Source: Paragordius varius (taxonomy: Eukaryota > Nematomorpha). Taken from it: a stretch of 64,000 nt of DNA. Shown here one piece after another: positions 25,120 to 39,100 of the stretch. Each line of letters opens with the position of its first letter. Positions within the stretch are counted from its first letter, which is position 1. The notes beneath the pieces are model-generated. The model searched no databases and was not told the origin of the DNA. It saw only the letters and a list, made by a program, of their open reading frames with translations. The stretch is from assembly GCA_964247055.1 (NCBI GenBank), contig OZ176051.1:10664001-10728000 (forward strand), read 5' to 3'. Made by a program: the position numbers and the translations under genes.

Positions 25120-25910
25120 TATAGAGCCATGTATTTTATATTCGAAAGAGCGCGAAAAGCTGTATCTTATGAATGGTAGTTAGTCATTTAAATCATTCTG
25201 ATGTAAAAAGTTATTTGGGTTTATAGGTAAAAATTTTCAACCCTTAAAAAATTTTCACAGAAAAACTAATTAAAAATTCATATATATTATTTTAACAAAA
25301 TTATTAAGATTACATTAATATTTAAAAAATTATTGAAAAAGCTTTTGGTTTGCTTTTTACAAAATATTATTATCAAAATTATTTTACTTAGTCGATAAAA
25401 TGCATATTTTTAACTGTAATTACACTATCAAGAACACCTTAAACATTGTTTTTAGTCGTTGAATTTTTGAAATTATAAGCCTCCTAAAGTAAATAAATCT
25501 TGATGAGACGGTAATTTTTTAAAATCGAAAATTTAAATATAGCTGTTTTTAATAACATAAAAGCAAAAAAAACTTTTTTGTGTTATATTTTTTGGACATT
25601 CATTGGACAAACTTTGAGCTATTTTCATCCATTTATATTAATTAAAAAAACACTCTTGTTGCGTGCTTTTGTCGCCTCCTAAGTCCAATATTAACTATAG
25701 ATGTCAAATATATTAGTATGCATTTTGAGTTTTTATTAGTCTTTCGAATGATTTATAACTAGTCAAATTTGATAAAGAGGGCGCATAATTTAATATAAAT
25801 AAATTATATTTCTGGTGGATTATAAATTTTACTTCAGATTTACTGTTTAGATAATAGTATTATCGGAAATCGCAAAAATTTCGGGTGGCACAAAAATATG
25901 TTGTCTAGTG
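25120..25910. mobile_element. Second CACTA-type copy, opposite orientation, one end eroded
   Basis: The right end reads TTGTCTAGTG at 25901-25910, the terminus seen at 11814. On the opposite strand the body follows the copy at 10700-11814. Shared blocks are GAGCCATGTATTTTATATTC (25125), AAAGCTTTTGGTTTGCTTTT (25339) and AAAGAGGGCGCATAATTTAA (25774). Similarity stops near 25120 without a recognisable terminus. The two copies differ by many substitutions, so both are old. Confidence 0.6.
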
Positions 25911-27100
25911 TTATGAATGCAGTTATAATTAAACAGTTTACATATTGGGGTATCAAAGCTCAATTTTATAAATAAACTACAGTTTTGAAAGTTTTTTTAG
26001 CTAAACTTTAATGCTTAAGCAAGCTTATTTTAAGTTGAGCCCAAAATACGATTAAAATAACTGCTGATATTTAAAAATATATCTACTGGTAAAATGTAGC
26101 CTGAAAGCTTTTTAAAGTTAATAATTTAATTTTTTAACCATGATATTGCCTGTGCATTAGCGATTTAATAAAATTTATAGAAAAAAATGGTGAAAAACTT
26201 TATATAAAGAGGTTTTTTATCATTTTATTAAAATTTTTTGTATAATGCGCCTAAATAAAGCATATTCGGCTTATACCTTAAATACTTTTAAGATGGTTAA
26301 ATTTTAAATCGTTATGGGATATAAAGGTACCCCAATAGGTAATGAGTGTTGATACACTAGACATTATAAAGAAATAAAAAAGGCAATTTCATTTTTACAA
26401 GATATCGTTTCATAGGGTAGAGATTATGAACATACACATTAATATATTAAATTGATTTTCCACTAAAGTTTTATTTTAATTAAATGTTTAATAAAACTTA
26501 TCACAAAATTAAATTAGAGAATGTAAAAACATAGTAAAAATATTATATTTGTTGTCAAATTTACTTGGAAATCTGTTTTAGCTTTAAAATTTAGTACAAT
26601 TATGTCTGGTGTTGACAAATCTTAATTAAATTTTTTCATATAAACCAAATACTTTTATATTTATTAACTAAGTCAAAAATAAATTAAAAATTTTTCTAAC
26701 CACTTTTTAGCTTAAAACTTTAAAATTTCAGCTTTTTTGGTTATTAAATGAAAAATGAAAGTTATCTATATATAACTTTGTGTTCCTGTGTTCTGTTGCC
26801 ATGTTGCCATTATAGATATCATTTATATCATGTGATATTGATTTTGTTAAACAATATCGTTTTTGTATGTAGGTTAATGACGTAAAAAAGACTATACCTA
26901 CTAAAAATTGCAATTTTATTATTATTAAAGTAAAAAAAACTTGGAAATTAAATTATATATATAAATATATTATACTGTGTTCCCCCTCGTTTCAAAAGCT
27001 AGATTGCGGGGGGGAATTATAACTAATTTTAACAATAAAAGATTGGATTGGATTTTTGACATTATTTTTATTTTTTTCCCTTTAATTGATTAATTAAAAA

Positions 27101-27220
27101 ATGGTTTACATTTTTATTTTTACTTCTATATACATATTATATTTAATAGGGAGAAATCAATATGTCATTATCACAAAACCATTTACCGACAAAAAAATTA
27201 GTCATTACGACGGTGGACCT
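27101..27220 (+). CDS. IA-2: IA-2 exon 1: signal peptide
   Basis: The ATG at 27101 opens [17 protein letters not shown], a hydrophobic signal-peptide core. [20 protein letters not shown] follows, and the exon ends in phase 0 at a consensus donor, CCT|GTAAGT. The next exon starts in phase 0, so this exon works as a first coding exon. An AG at 27152-27153 could instead act as an acceptor for upstream exons near 22 kb, which would discard this ATG. Confidence 0.65.
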
Positions 27221-30200
27221 GTAAGTCAAAAATATTATTACTATAGTTTATGTTTAAAACAATTTTTTTTTGCCTTTTCTATGTTGTTTTTTAGCCTTAA
27301 CTATTTTGTTAATTAATTAATCTTTATGCACGAATTCTTTTGTTTCCAATAAAATATTATGGTAAAGCCGCCTTTTAATTAATTTTTATATGCATATATA
27401 ACACTGTGTGCAAAAAATTTTTTTTATGAGATAGCATATGACCAGCGTATTCATTTGCCGCAAAAATTTTTATTTGTTGACAACTTAGTTTTTGAAATAT
27501 TGAGAGAAAATCGAAATCGGGCAAAAAGTGAAAATTTAGGATAATTAAGGATAATTCAAAAAATAATGATAAAATCTGAAATATCATCGTTTATTATCAT
27601 TTTAGGAGATTTTTCAATATATAAATTGCCTAAAATCATATAGTTAAGGGTTCTATAAAATTTCAGGTCAAAAGATGGCGTTTTTCTTTTATCACACTTA
27701 TAAGACAAAAAAATTTAATGAAACTATATTAAAATAATTTTTTTTAGTCATTTACTATCTTAACTCACTATTAAAATCTGAACCATATTTTATTCAGTAA
27801 AATAAACTTCTATATCAAAATAAAACCAAAAATATTGTTTTTTATTTTTGGACTTTTTTTGTCATCTTGTTTATGAGTATAAATTATAATGTTTTATTTT
27901 GGATTCTTACATGATTAGAAATTATTAAGTATATAATTATGCAAAATAGGATTTAAAAGTAGTGGGATATCAACCAACAATCCGTACAAATCCCGATACA
28001 AATAATAATTTGTCATATAGCAGACTTGTTAAAGGAAATCGTAAGGATTGTTGGTTGATATTCCACTACATTTAAATCCTATTACTTAATAATTCCTAAT
28101 CATGTAAGAATCCAAAATAAAACAGTATAAATAATTTATATACTCAAAAACAAGATGACAAAAAAAAATCCAAAACAATATTTTTGGTTTTATTTTGATA
28201 TAAAAGTTTATTTTACTGAATAAATTATGAATGTTAAGATTTTAATAGTGAGTTTAGGTAGTAAATGACTAAAAAAATTATTTATTATAGTTTCATTAAA
28301 TTTTTTTTGTCTTATAAGTGTGATAAAAGAAAAACGCCATCTTTTGACCTGAAATTTTATAGAAACCCTAACTATATGATTTTAGGCTATTTATATATTG
28401 AAAATATCTCCTAAAATGATAATAAACGATAATATTCAGATTTTATCATTATTTTTTGAATTATCCTTAATTTTCACTTTTTGCCCGATTTCGATTTTCT
28501 CTCAATATTTCAAAAACTAGGTTGTCAACAAATAAAAATTTTTGCGGCAAATGAATACGCTGGTCATAAGCTATTTCATGGAAAAAAATTTTTTCGTTAA
28601 ATCAAAATGACCCTCTTTTTTGCACACAGTGTAATATATGCATGAAAAGACATTTCGGGATCAGGCTATAATTATTTTTTGATTTCAAATTATAACTTCA
28701 TTTATGTAATTTATAAATATTTAAGGGTCAGGACCGATCATTAAATTGTTAAAATTTTTATATTTTTCACTTAATATTTTACATACCGATGAATCTTTAT
28801 GGCCGAAAGATTCGTTTAATTAGCATTAATCTCTATATTAACATAATTAAATTTATTTCATTGGAGTTTGGTGGTTATTATTTGTGCTTTGACTGGGAAA
28901 GTCTGAACAATTATACCATAGGAGTTCTAATTTTACTAAATTTATTCAGAGTTGAGCACTGTCAATTTGTGTGTTACTATATAGCTTTTAGAAGGAGGAC
29001 ATTGACTTGATACCAGATTCTTAGTAATTTTTAAATTAGAGGTCTCAAGCCTTTTAAATAATATTAAGTCCTTTTTAAGGCTTTTTAAACCTTTTGGTGC
29101 AAATCGAAACTTGTTGAACGATGGATGCGATTGACACGAGCACCTGTCTATAACCAGTTTTCTGGTTTAAATCCCTCACAGCAGAATTCAATATTTTATT
29201 TATTAACATATATCAAAAGACTACTATTGTTAAAACTTTAACCATATTTAACTCAAGAAAAGACTATTGTTAATGATTTTTTGGTCAAATGAGCGCACAA
29301 TTTTTTTATTCCGTCCGATAACCTTTCATAATGGTTTGTATATATAATTATTGAAGTGTAATCATACCTAAAATACAGACATTTACTCAAAATAATTTAT
29401 TAATTCCTATATTTCAAATATTTATACGTATCCAATAATATTTTATGGTTAAAACTATGGTTTGAGATATCGTAATGGTGGTTCTTTAATTTTAGAGGTT
29501 TAGTGGTTGAAACCAATTTTATTTCTTTCCGAATAAGTTTTTCAAGAAATAATTTAGTTTCATTTATCATCTCCTTTTCATCATACAAATGTTTTTATAT
29601 GTATTCGTTTGCAATGAATTCCGAAATTTAAGAAAAGGTACATTGTTTGACCATTAGCGGAACATATTTAGTTATTTATTGATAATTTTATATATGTTTT
29701 AGGTGGGTATAAATGACAAAATCGTGGAAGTCAACCCTTTGTACCACTATAGAGAAAGGTTAATTGTTCCGAATCCCGATCTTCATACACCGTTTGCATT
29801 TAATATGCCTTCATCAGCGCTGGAACTTGGAAATCCCAAAGATAAAATTTGTCTCGATGTGGCGAGTGTAAAATTTATAAGATATATGGAAAAATGTTGG
29901 AAAAACTCTCCTAATAATTTTTGGATTGCCAGAAGCATTTCGCGTAAACTTTTGCAAGAATCATCCCGTAATAATAATCTAAAGGATTATGAAGCAACTG
30001 AACATCACACTTCATACGATCCTACCTTTTATTACTTTGAGAATGATATTAATAATAATAAGGATGAAAATATGGATAATATGGGCGATGAAATAGGTAA
30101 TGAGCTAAAAAATTGAAATATTACAGTAAAAATTGAAACAATATACATAACAAAACGTAAAAAGATTAAGAATTTTTTATTAATTGACCATTGTACTTTT

Positions 30201-33200
30201 TTAACACTCCATTACCAGTTTTTTAACTCAATTTGAAAATAAAGGTATTTAAGGTATCTAACTGAATTTAAAAATATGCCTTCTCTTTATTTTAGGCACA
30301 TTTACCAAAAAATTTTTTAAAAAATATAAAATTGTATAAAAAAATCTCATCTCCTAGTTATTTGCCGCCATATTTTTTCCATAAATTTTTTTAAATTGTT
30401 AATGAACAGGCGAACAAATGTATGATGATAAAATGTAAATAATCTTTGAAAAGTTTTCAGGCTACATTGTACCAGCTTGTTAAATTTTGATTTTAATATC
30501 AATTGTTTGTTTCAATCGTGTTTTGGAGCTGTCCCAATTTTCTAAAAATCAAAATGTAAAAAATGTAAGCTTTTTTATCTATAATACATGAGAACAAAGT
30601 TTGATAATTAAATTCTAACTAAAATATCTAAACTGTACTTTATTTACAAAATAAAGCTCTGGTATATAAAACTACCCCAATAAGTAAACTAAGACAAAAA
30701 AGTGAAAAGGTAATGAAGTGTTAATCATGTTTTTTTATAAGCATTGTTATTTGCAAAAAATGAGAAAGATTTTTAATTGGCAAACAACATTCACGTTTAT
30801 ATTTTACAAATTAATAAAATAATAATTTAATTAAGGTTTAAAAAGTATGGTTGTTTTTTGAAAATATACTTTTTTTTAGTTTTTATGTTTTGTTTGTAAT
30901 ATATAAATTACTTATTATCTTTTTATACCAATGTCAAAAATAAATTGTTTTAACTAAACTTACGATGCATAGCCATTAAAATTACTATTAATATTGATAA
31001 ATTTCATAAGTGAAGTAAGTTTAAAAATAGTTAAAGATGAATTTGACTGCCTTGAAAAGAAGTGGTTTCTAATCGAAAACCAACCGTTGAATACATGTCA
31101 TCCCCTTTAATAATGATATCTTAATTTCTTATTCTCCTAGGAATTATGTTTAATTTTATATAAATTTAATTATTTTTTGTCTGAACAAAAGTAATTGTTT
31201 AAAATATATTTTTAAAAAAAATCATCAATCATTAAACTTTGAATTTGCAATACAACTTATACCTTTTACTTTTTGTATATTCACTAACTCTAGATTTATT
31301 CACATTAGGTAACTACCTCAGTAACAAGCGTGAAGATGAAGCAAAAAAAGGACCTCCATTTTTTCATTCCAATAGTTTTAATGATGGTCATGATGAGGTT
31401 AAGGCTAGGATGGTTTGGAGACCAAATCTACATAAAGTTTTGGTCAACAATGAGTAAATGATATAATTAATTAATTTGTTACTCGATAAAAAATTTATTT
31501 GAGTTAGTTCATACTATTTTTCCGTGTTCTGATCTGAATGCTGAGATATATATATATATTATGTTAAATCGTTCAACGTAATAATTATAACGGTATTAAT
31601 GCTTTTGAATGATAAGTGTAAATGCAAAAAAATTATTAATATTTTTGTCTTTTAAAGGCTTAAATTCTGAATCGATAAATTTTAGTTATATTACCGATAT
31701 CGTTATTGTATATTCACTTTTGAAATGATTAAATAATATACATATCAAGATTTAATTTTTATATGTTAAGGTTCAATGGTAAAGATATATGTATCATTCT
31801 CACAGTAAAAATGGAAATTATACGGATAAAACGTAAAAATATAAAGACAAATATTTTTTTCTAAAAGACAACCATACTTTTTAAGTACTGATTGTTTTAA
31901 ACTGCAAATTAAAATAGACATGTATATTGGTAACAAACTCAATTACATAATTTATGATTGTTAATAGATTTTAATAGGATAAATTAATGTTTGTAATAGT
32001 ATGGTTGTATTTTGAAAAAAAAATTTCTTTATATTTTTACGTTTTGTCCGTATAATATAATTTACTGTAATATCTCTTACGACCTTAGTTATAAATTATC
32101 TTCCTGCCTTTATTATTGTGTAATGTTTCAATCACCCTGAATATTCACCTTATATCTTATTATATCGTCGATAATTTTATCTAAAGTCATTAAATTGTGA
32201 ATATAGCTCAAATTTTTAATATAAAAAAATGTTACGAGCCGATGCATTAAATAGTTTTATTCGATCTATATCATCACAGGCTTAGCTTGCATTTCTGGCG
32301 CTCGCTGCATGAATCCTGATGGCGCCCCCTCCCCTCTATGCACCCCCTTGCCTTTTAAAAATCAAATTTTAACCATGGCCACTCATAAATGAGTGATATT
32401 TTTATATATTAATTAAAATAATAACTTTTAAATACCTATTTTTTTAAATTAAAATTAGGATTTTTTAAATCCGGCGCCCCTTCAACTATAGCGCATCAGA
32501 CGCCCTCCCCCCAGCTACGCCACTGTATGTCATATTGGTATTAAGTTTACTTTTCATAATATCAAAAAATACCCTTAATGATTCGTATCATCTTATTGAT
32601 GTAACTTTCTATAACTCTTTGTCATGGCTACAAACCCATAAAGCATATTTATTTTAAAATTAAAAATGTTTTTTTATCTGTTTTATGTTGTGAGAATAAA
32701 TAAAAGAACAAAATTATTTGTTAAATTTTGTATCATATATTACAATTATATTAAACAATGTATACCATTTACAATTCAATTTCACCTTTAAACAATTCAA
32801 ATTCACCCTTAAACAATTCAAATTCACTCTTAAACAATTCAAATTCACCCTCGAACAATTCAAATTCACCCTCAAAAAATATAAATTTTTTAAGATTAAA
32901 AAATACCTATATTTTATATATTTTTCAAAAAATAAAAATTATGTTTTAAATTAAAATAATACTTAAAAAATAATAAACTATACCATAAACATATATTTCA
33001 TATTAATAATTAGTTATATTAGTTCGAAAACACATAATTTATTTTTAGGGTGAACTTGAATTGTTCAAGGGTGAATTTGAATTGTTCGAGGGTGAATTTG
33101 AATTCAAGGGTGAATTCGAACTGTAAATGGTATATTACAACGGCATGAAATAAAAGTTTTTATTTAAACTTTTCAAAACTAATTCTCATGAATTTTATAA

Positions 33201-33483
33201 TAATATAGTTATTTTAGCCGCTACACATTGATATGTTTAAGCAATACTCAGTTTTGGGTAATAAACGCTGGGGAGTAATAACTAATCAGACGCCATATTT
33301 TTAATAAGATTTAAAACAATACAATTTATTATTTTATAGGTATGTTGATCATCGAATAATCACTTCATCTAACAATGATTTACAAGCTAATGATTATCTG
33401 GAATCAAACAGTAAAAAAGACCTATCGAAGGATCGTTTTCAATTTATACAAGCGGATCATGTTTTTATACGAACTAATAAAAA

Positions 33484-33527
<44 letters not shown>

Positions 33528-36097
33528 ACCATAATTCAATCTAAAAATAAATTATGTGTTTTTAAACAAATATACCCATTATTATAAAATATATCTTTAT
33601 GGCATAGATCATTATTTCTTCAGTATTATTTTAATTTAAAACAAAATTTTTATTTTTTAAAAATATAGGTAATATTAAATCTTAAAAAACATATATTTTA
33701 TTTGAGGGTAAATTTGAATTCGAGGGAGATAAAAAATATTTAAGCATGATGATATGGTTTTTAAAATTGGCTTATTTGAGGTAAATTACACTTTTTTATA
33801 AACATTATTTAATTTTAATATTTGTGGAATGCATGCAAAGTAAGCGCATATAATCGGATAGTGTAATTGAAAAAATTCGTAAAATCATGTATTAAATTTA
33901 ATAAACTATTGATTTATTAACCCATCTTGTAATAAAAAAGTAACTCTACAACATATTTGATTATTTTGCAGTTTCTAAATCTGCTTACTTACTTAAAACT
34001 ATTTTTTTTTAGTTTGACTGATCAATCCATAGCTTATAAGATGTTGGCTGAGTTGGCTCGGAAACACAAATTACCGCTTACCACATTTACCAATATAACG
34101 TATTTTCATTTTTTCCCATATCTTTTTCTAATTTGATTCGTTAACAAATATTTAGGATATATCTTGTACGTTCTGTGTAACACTAAATTTTTTAGATGGC
34201 ATCGGTAGAGGGGAATTAAATTAAAAAAACGTAACTATTATATATATATTATAAATTTATGCTTACCATATATTTTAAACATATCAATAACCAAAACTTT
34301 TAAATACTCAAAAATTTATAATAGCTCTAATTAATGGAAAAAGATTTGAAATTTATAAAACTGTATATTTTTGACTGATTTATTGAAAAATAACATAAAT
34401 TATTATTTTTATGGGTGGAAATATTAACATTTATTAATATATTAATAAAAACTACAGAGATATTACAGGATAACCATTTTATGTTTATTAGCATTCCTGA
34501 TACTTACGTTAATGGCGATATAAAAATTAAGAACAAATTATAAATAAAATTAAAAATTACAAAATTTTGTCTCGAAATTTTAAAGTGTCTAAAGTTAGCT
34601 AGGTTTTAAACTCTATTTTTAAATTGAAATATTAAAAAAAATAAATCATTTTTGTTTCTAAATATACATATAATTAATTATACATTTTAGGATCACCGGG
34701 AGAGATATCACATTCAAAATCAATGCAAACTTTAAAAAACTAAATGCATCCACTATCGTCGATGAAATAAGTAAATTCTTTTTAATTCATGTAAATGAAT
34801 TTATCGGCAATACATATAAACAGTCAGTGGTTCCCAGAAATAAAAAGTCTTACACCCCCCCCCCCCCTTCTCCTTTCCCCCTTTCAAATAAATCCAAAAT
34901 AAAAATGTTAAATATATTACATTTACACTTTAAAATTACCCTTAAACAATTTAAATTCACCCTTGAACAATTCAATTGCAAAATAATTTTGTGTTTTTTA
35001 ACATTAGAAATTATCTATATTTTTAATAAAATGAAATTTTGTTTAAAATTAAAATTATACTGAAAAAATTATAAACTAAGCCACAAAGATGTACTTCTTA
35101 TTAATAATGAGCTATTTAGAAAACACATAATTTAATTTTAGGGTGAATTTAATTTTTTCAAGAGTGAATTTGAATTGTAAATGGTATATTATAAAAATCC
35201 CAATCAATGAGATCATCATATTTGCATTTCTTAAAAAAATCTTTCAATATCGGTATAACGTCATCTTGATAATTCGCACCTGAAATCCATCAATTTGTTT
35301 CTATAATTTTTATTTTTGATTAAATTCAAATTTTTCGCGGTTCCCTTTTGGAAACCTGTGCTTTACAAAGTTTTTATGATTGAGGCCCCGGATGATTGAT
35401 TTATAGTCATTCTTTTACTTATTTTATATTTGTAATTATATCTGTTTTTTATTTAATCGTTCGTATCAAGCCGCATCGGATTCTAACCGCGTAAAAATTC
35501 TATGTCATATTATCAAAAGAAATTATTTGTATTCTACCATATCTTTCAAATGCTAAATTTGGTCTGAAAATCGCTCCTTTTTTCCGTAAATTAATGGGTA
35601 GAATGTCGTGTGTTGGCGCTATGAGAATTATATTTAGTTGTTTTTATATATTTTAAACTCTTTAAGTTTATCTCACATCGGTTTTCGGGATCGAATGTAT
35701 GGTCTTTGGTGATTGTAATTTATTTTGTATAAGAATGAAAAACCGTATTAAATAATTATCATTACACCATAAAATAATGTTTGTTTAATTTGTTGTAATT
35801 TAAAATAAAGTACATAATTGATTTTAATTTTTTAATTACTGGAAATTTTTTGCCCTACATTTTACTTTATAGCTTTTCATTTTCAATTAACCATTTATTT
35901 TTTAAACATATTATTTAGAACTTTACAAATCCGCATTGGAAAATGCCGCTGGTGGTTCTATCAAAATTATTATGACTGGTTTGGGATCTTATGGAGAGGT
36001 AATTATATATAAATAATAAAAAAATATTATAAACTATCAACGATTTTTGAATCAATGCAATAGAAGTTTTGTTTTATTAGCAATTTTTTTGCATACT

Positions 36098-36155
<58 letters not shown>

Positions 36156-39100
36156 TTAATAAGTATATAACGGTGATTTGTTTAAACGCGAATCCCGAAT
36201 GACCTGTACGTGCTATTATCATTATCTATTATATTAATTTGATCAATCAATCTATCAAGCAAATTTGTATAGATTTATTTTTCTTTGATCATAAACCTTT
36301 ATATTTATTCTAAAGGTTTTTTTTATTTGAACTAAAAGTGTGCTTTTTCTATCACATATTAAAACAAATCTAGGGAATCGTTCAATTATTAATATTCATG
36401 GTATTCAATTATCTCGAGCTTAAGTCTTTATCGTTTCAATATAACACAATATTGACTACTGGTTGAGACCACCGCTTTTGCATTGATTGAATCGACAAAT
36501 ACTTTTATATTTTCCAATATTTTACAACATCTGTAAATATAATTTATTTTTCAAGAGGATACTATCCAACTATCTATTGAAAAAAATAGGTACAATTATT
36601 TTTTTCATCGTAGAGGAAAGAAAAACTTTCATAAAACCAGCAAACAGCCTATGTATGGATTAAAAGGTTATTGGCTCTGTGCCAAAACGTATAATGCGTA
36701 TATAAGCAGAGGAAAAGATGGTATTATGGATTTTTTTATCTCTAATGATATATATCTCCTTTTTTTGTCCTTACAAAAAGATCCAGGAGAATGTACAACA
36801 CGGTGGTGTTAAAAATTTAGCATTTTTGTCCATTTTTTAACATTTTTTTTGCATTCGTATTAAATGTTTTTTTTTTCATATTTATAGTTAGGTTACTTAG
36901 TTGTTAATCATGTGAGATGCTATAAATTTGTAAAAGTTTAAAAATAATTGAAATCAGGGTATAGGAAACCCTAAATAAATTGAGTATTGTCAATCTTGAT
37001 CGATTTATTTTACTGTGTGTAGCTCTAAATTGAAATAAATTTTATAAATTTTGGACAAAAATAAAGAGCCAACTTTATACATATATCTGTAATAGATGCG
37101 TCGGCTTCAATTTTGTATTCTTTGATCTTTTTTTGGCAAAGCTATTATAGACATCAACAGTTATTTATTAATTCTGCTTTTAATTTACTTTAGTTTATTA
37201 TTAATAAAATAATTACTTAAAATGATGATGATGATTGTTTTATACACTGTGAAAAATATTACACTTCATTTCTAAATCATAATACAAGTTGAATTTCTAA
37301 CATTAATGCTAGATAAATCGATATTTTCAAAATTTTGAATTACAAATCTGGCATCTAAATATAATGAACCCAACCAATTATTACTTTAAATTTAAAAAAG
37401 TAGGGTATACTTATTTTGTGTCTTGTGACACAAGTCCCTCTAAACCACACGTAATATTTTAATTTGAAGGAATTGATTATTAAAGCGTTGTATTTAAATA
37501 AAAATTTTTTTTAAAAAGTTAATTTAAAAATGTGACTTTTTTAAAAAAATGTGCGCGCATACCGCACAAAAATTAAATTTATAGAATTTTTACCTCTATT
37601 CACCCAAAACCGGAACCCTTATGGCCGAAATTTGTATAAATTTTAATCGCTATAGTCATATGAAACCTACAAATTGCTCATGCGAGGAATTACAATAATA
37701 TATTGGGAGAGGTATCAAAAAACGTATTTATATGTAAATTTTATAATTAAAGAATCAAGATTCCCACTAACTTAAAACTTGGATTTAATTAACTCTTCAA
37801 AGGTGTTGTAAAAAATAAAGCTAAGCTAGCAATAATATTTAGTTTTATGAAACATTTTGTTAGTTATCTCATAAATTTATATTAGTTAAATAAACTCCAA
37901 ATTTTCGTATAAACAGTTGCAGTTATTAATAACCACAAAATTTAATCTTTATTTATATATAAAAATAATTTCATTCTTTTATTTTAATAATATTATATAT
38001 GATGGGGTGACTAATCGAAAAATCGATATAAATTAATTAAATTTCAACATTTTCTAATATCATAAACTCTTTTTCGTGATTGTAGTAGAATAAATGCTTA
38101 TATAGATATATATATATATATAATATTTATCGGTAAAAAACTGATTTTTTGTTAAATAACATATACTAAATAGGCTATGTCCATTTTTTAAACATATTTT
38201 TTGCTTAATCTTTCCGAATTTTGTCGATGAACTAGTGAAATTTGTTGAAAATCCTAGTTATATAAATTTATGTTTCATCTATTTTAAGTAATTATTTTAC
38301 TATACCCATTATAATTTTGAAGAAAATCTGAAATATATATATATATATATCTTGTAAATAATTGCTAATAAGGGATCAATGTATGATTTATAAATGAATC
38401 CCTTAGAGAATTAACGACACCATATATTAGTAGCGAATTAAACTCCTACTCTTTTAAAATTATTATTAACATTGACTTCGATATGCTTTAGAGTGTGTCA
38501 GGAACATTATGATTATATGGTAATTTTACAGACGCAATTAATAATATTTTAATTTATAAATTATTGAATTTTATTTAAATTACTAGCTAAAAAATCAGAT
38601 GAATTTTATCAGCTGTATACCATATTTTTATTCCTTTCTGGCGGTTAAAACAATTTAAAATAAAGAAATTAAAATGCGTGAACACCGACACTAACACTTG
38701 ATTACTAAAAAAAAGAGTGTAAAATTATTTCATTAATTGCACGACGAATTTTAAATAGTTAATATAATGATTAAAAATCTAAATTTTTAGCTTATTGTAC
38801 ATATTTATTACCATTAATGCTAAAAATTTTGGGTGTTTTCAAATTATGTATTTTTATCGCTCTGAGTTTATTTGCTACCAAAAAAATATTTGTATATCAT
38901 ATTTTTGAAGCCCATAGTCATAGAAATGTAGTATAAAAGTTTTACCATCATTAGTTTTTTATTTTTAACCCATATTTTTGGTGTAGCCAAAGGTATATTT
39001 ATAAATGATGAAAATACATTGTTATATATTATATTGCTCAAACTATTTTATGTTAGCTTTCCACGCTCATTAGTAACTACGGTCAAAAATTAATATTTCA

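Larger units (their letters stand above)
22165..27100. other. Non-coding stretch upstream of IA-2 exon 1
   Basis: No supported exon was found. It holds a hAT terminus fragment (24486-24650) and a CACTA-type relic (about 25120-25910), listed separately. The remainder is AT-rich with no visible structure. The IA-2 promoter is expected near 27000 if the ATG at 27101 is the start; no recognisable core elements stand out against the AT background. Confidence 0.4.

Noticed and set aside
29122-29180. A functional tRNA gene
   Set aside because: The anticodon and T stems do not pair properly; only a tRNA-like patch with a near B box remains.
32718-32954. Open frames with a repeated KFTLKQF-type peptide
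   Set aside because: They are translations of the 21-bp minisatellite in the family B element; the repeat reads open in two frames and has no splice or start context.
32760-33135. CRISPR-like array of regular repeats
   Set aside because: The repeat units are contiguous with no spacers, mirrored in inverted orientation, and the window is clearly eukaryotic.
36100-36155. (TA)n runs here and near 1745, 5805, 33484, 50865 and 63095 as regulatory or origin sequence
   Set aside because: Plain dinucleotide microsatellites, common in AT-rich introns; nothing links them to a function except the one at the exon 4 donor.
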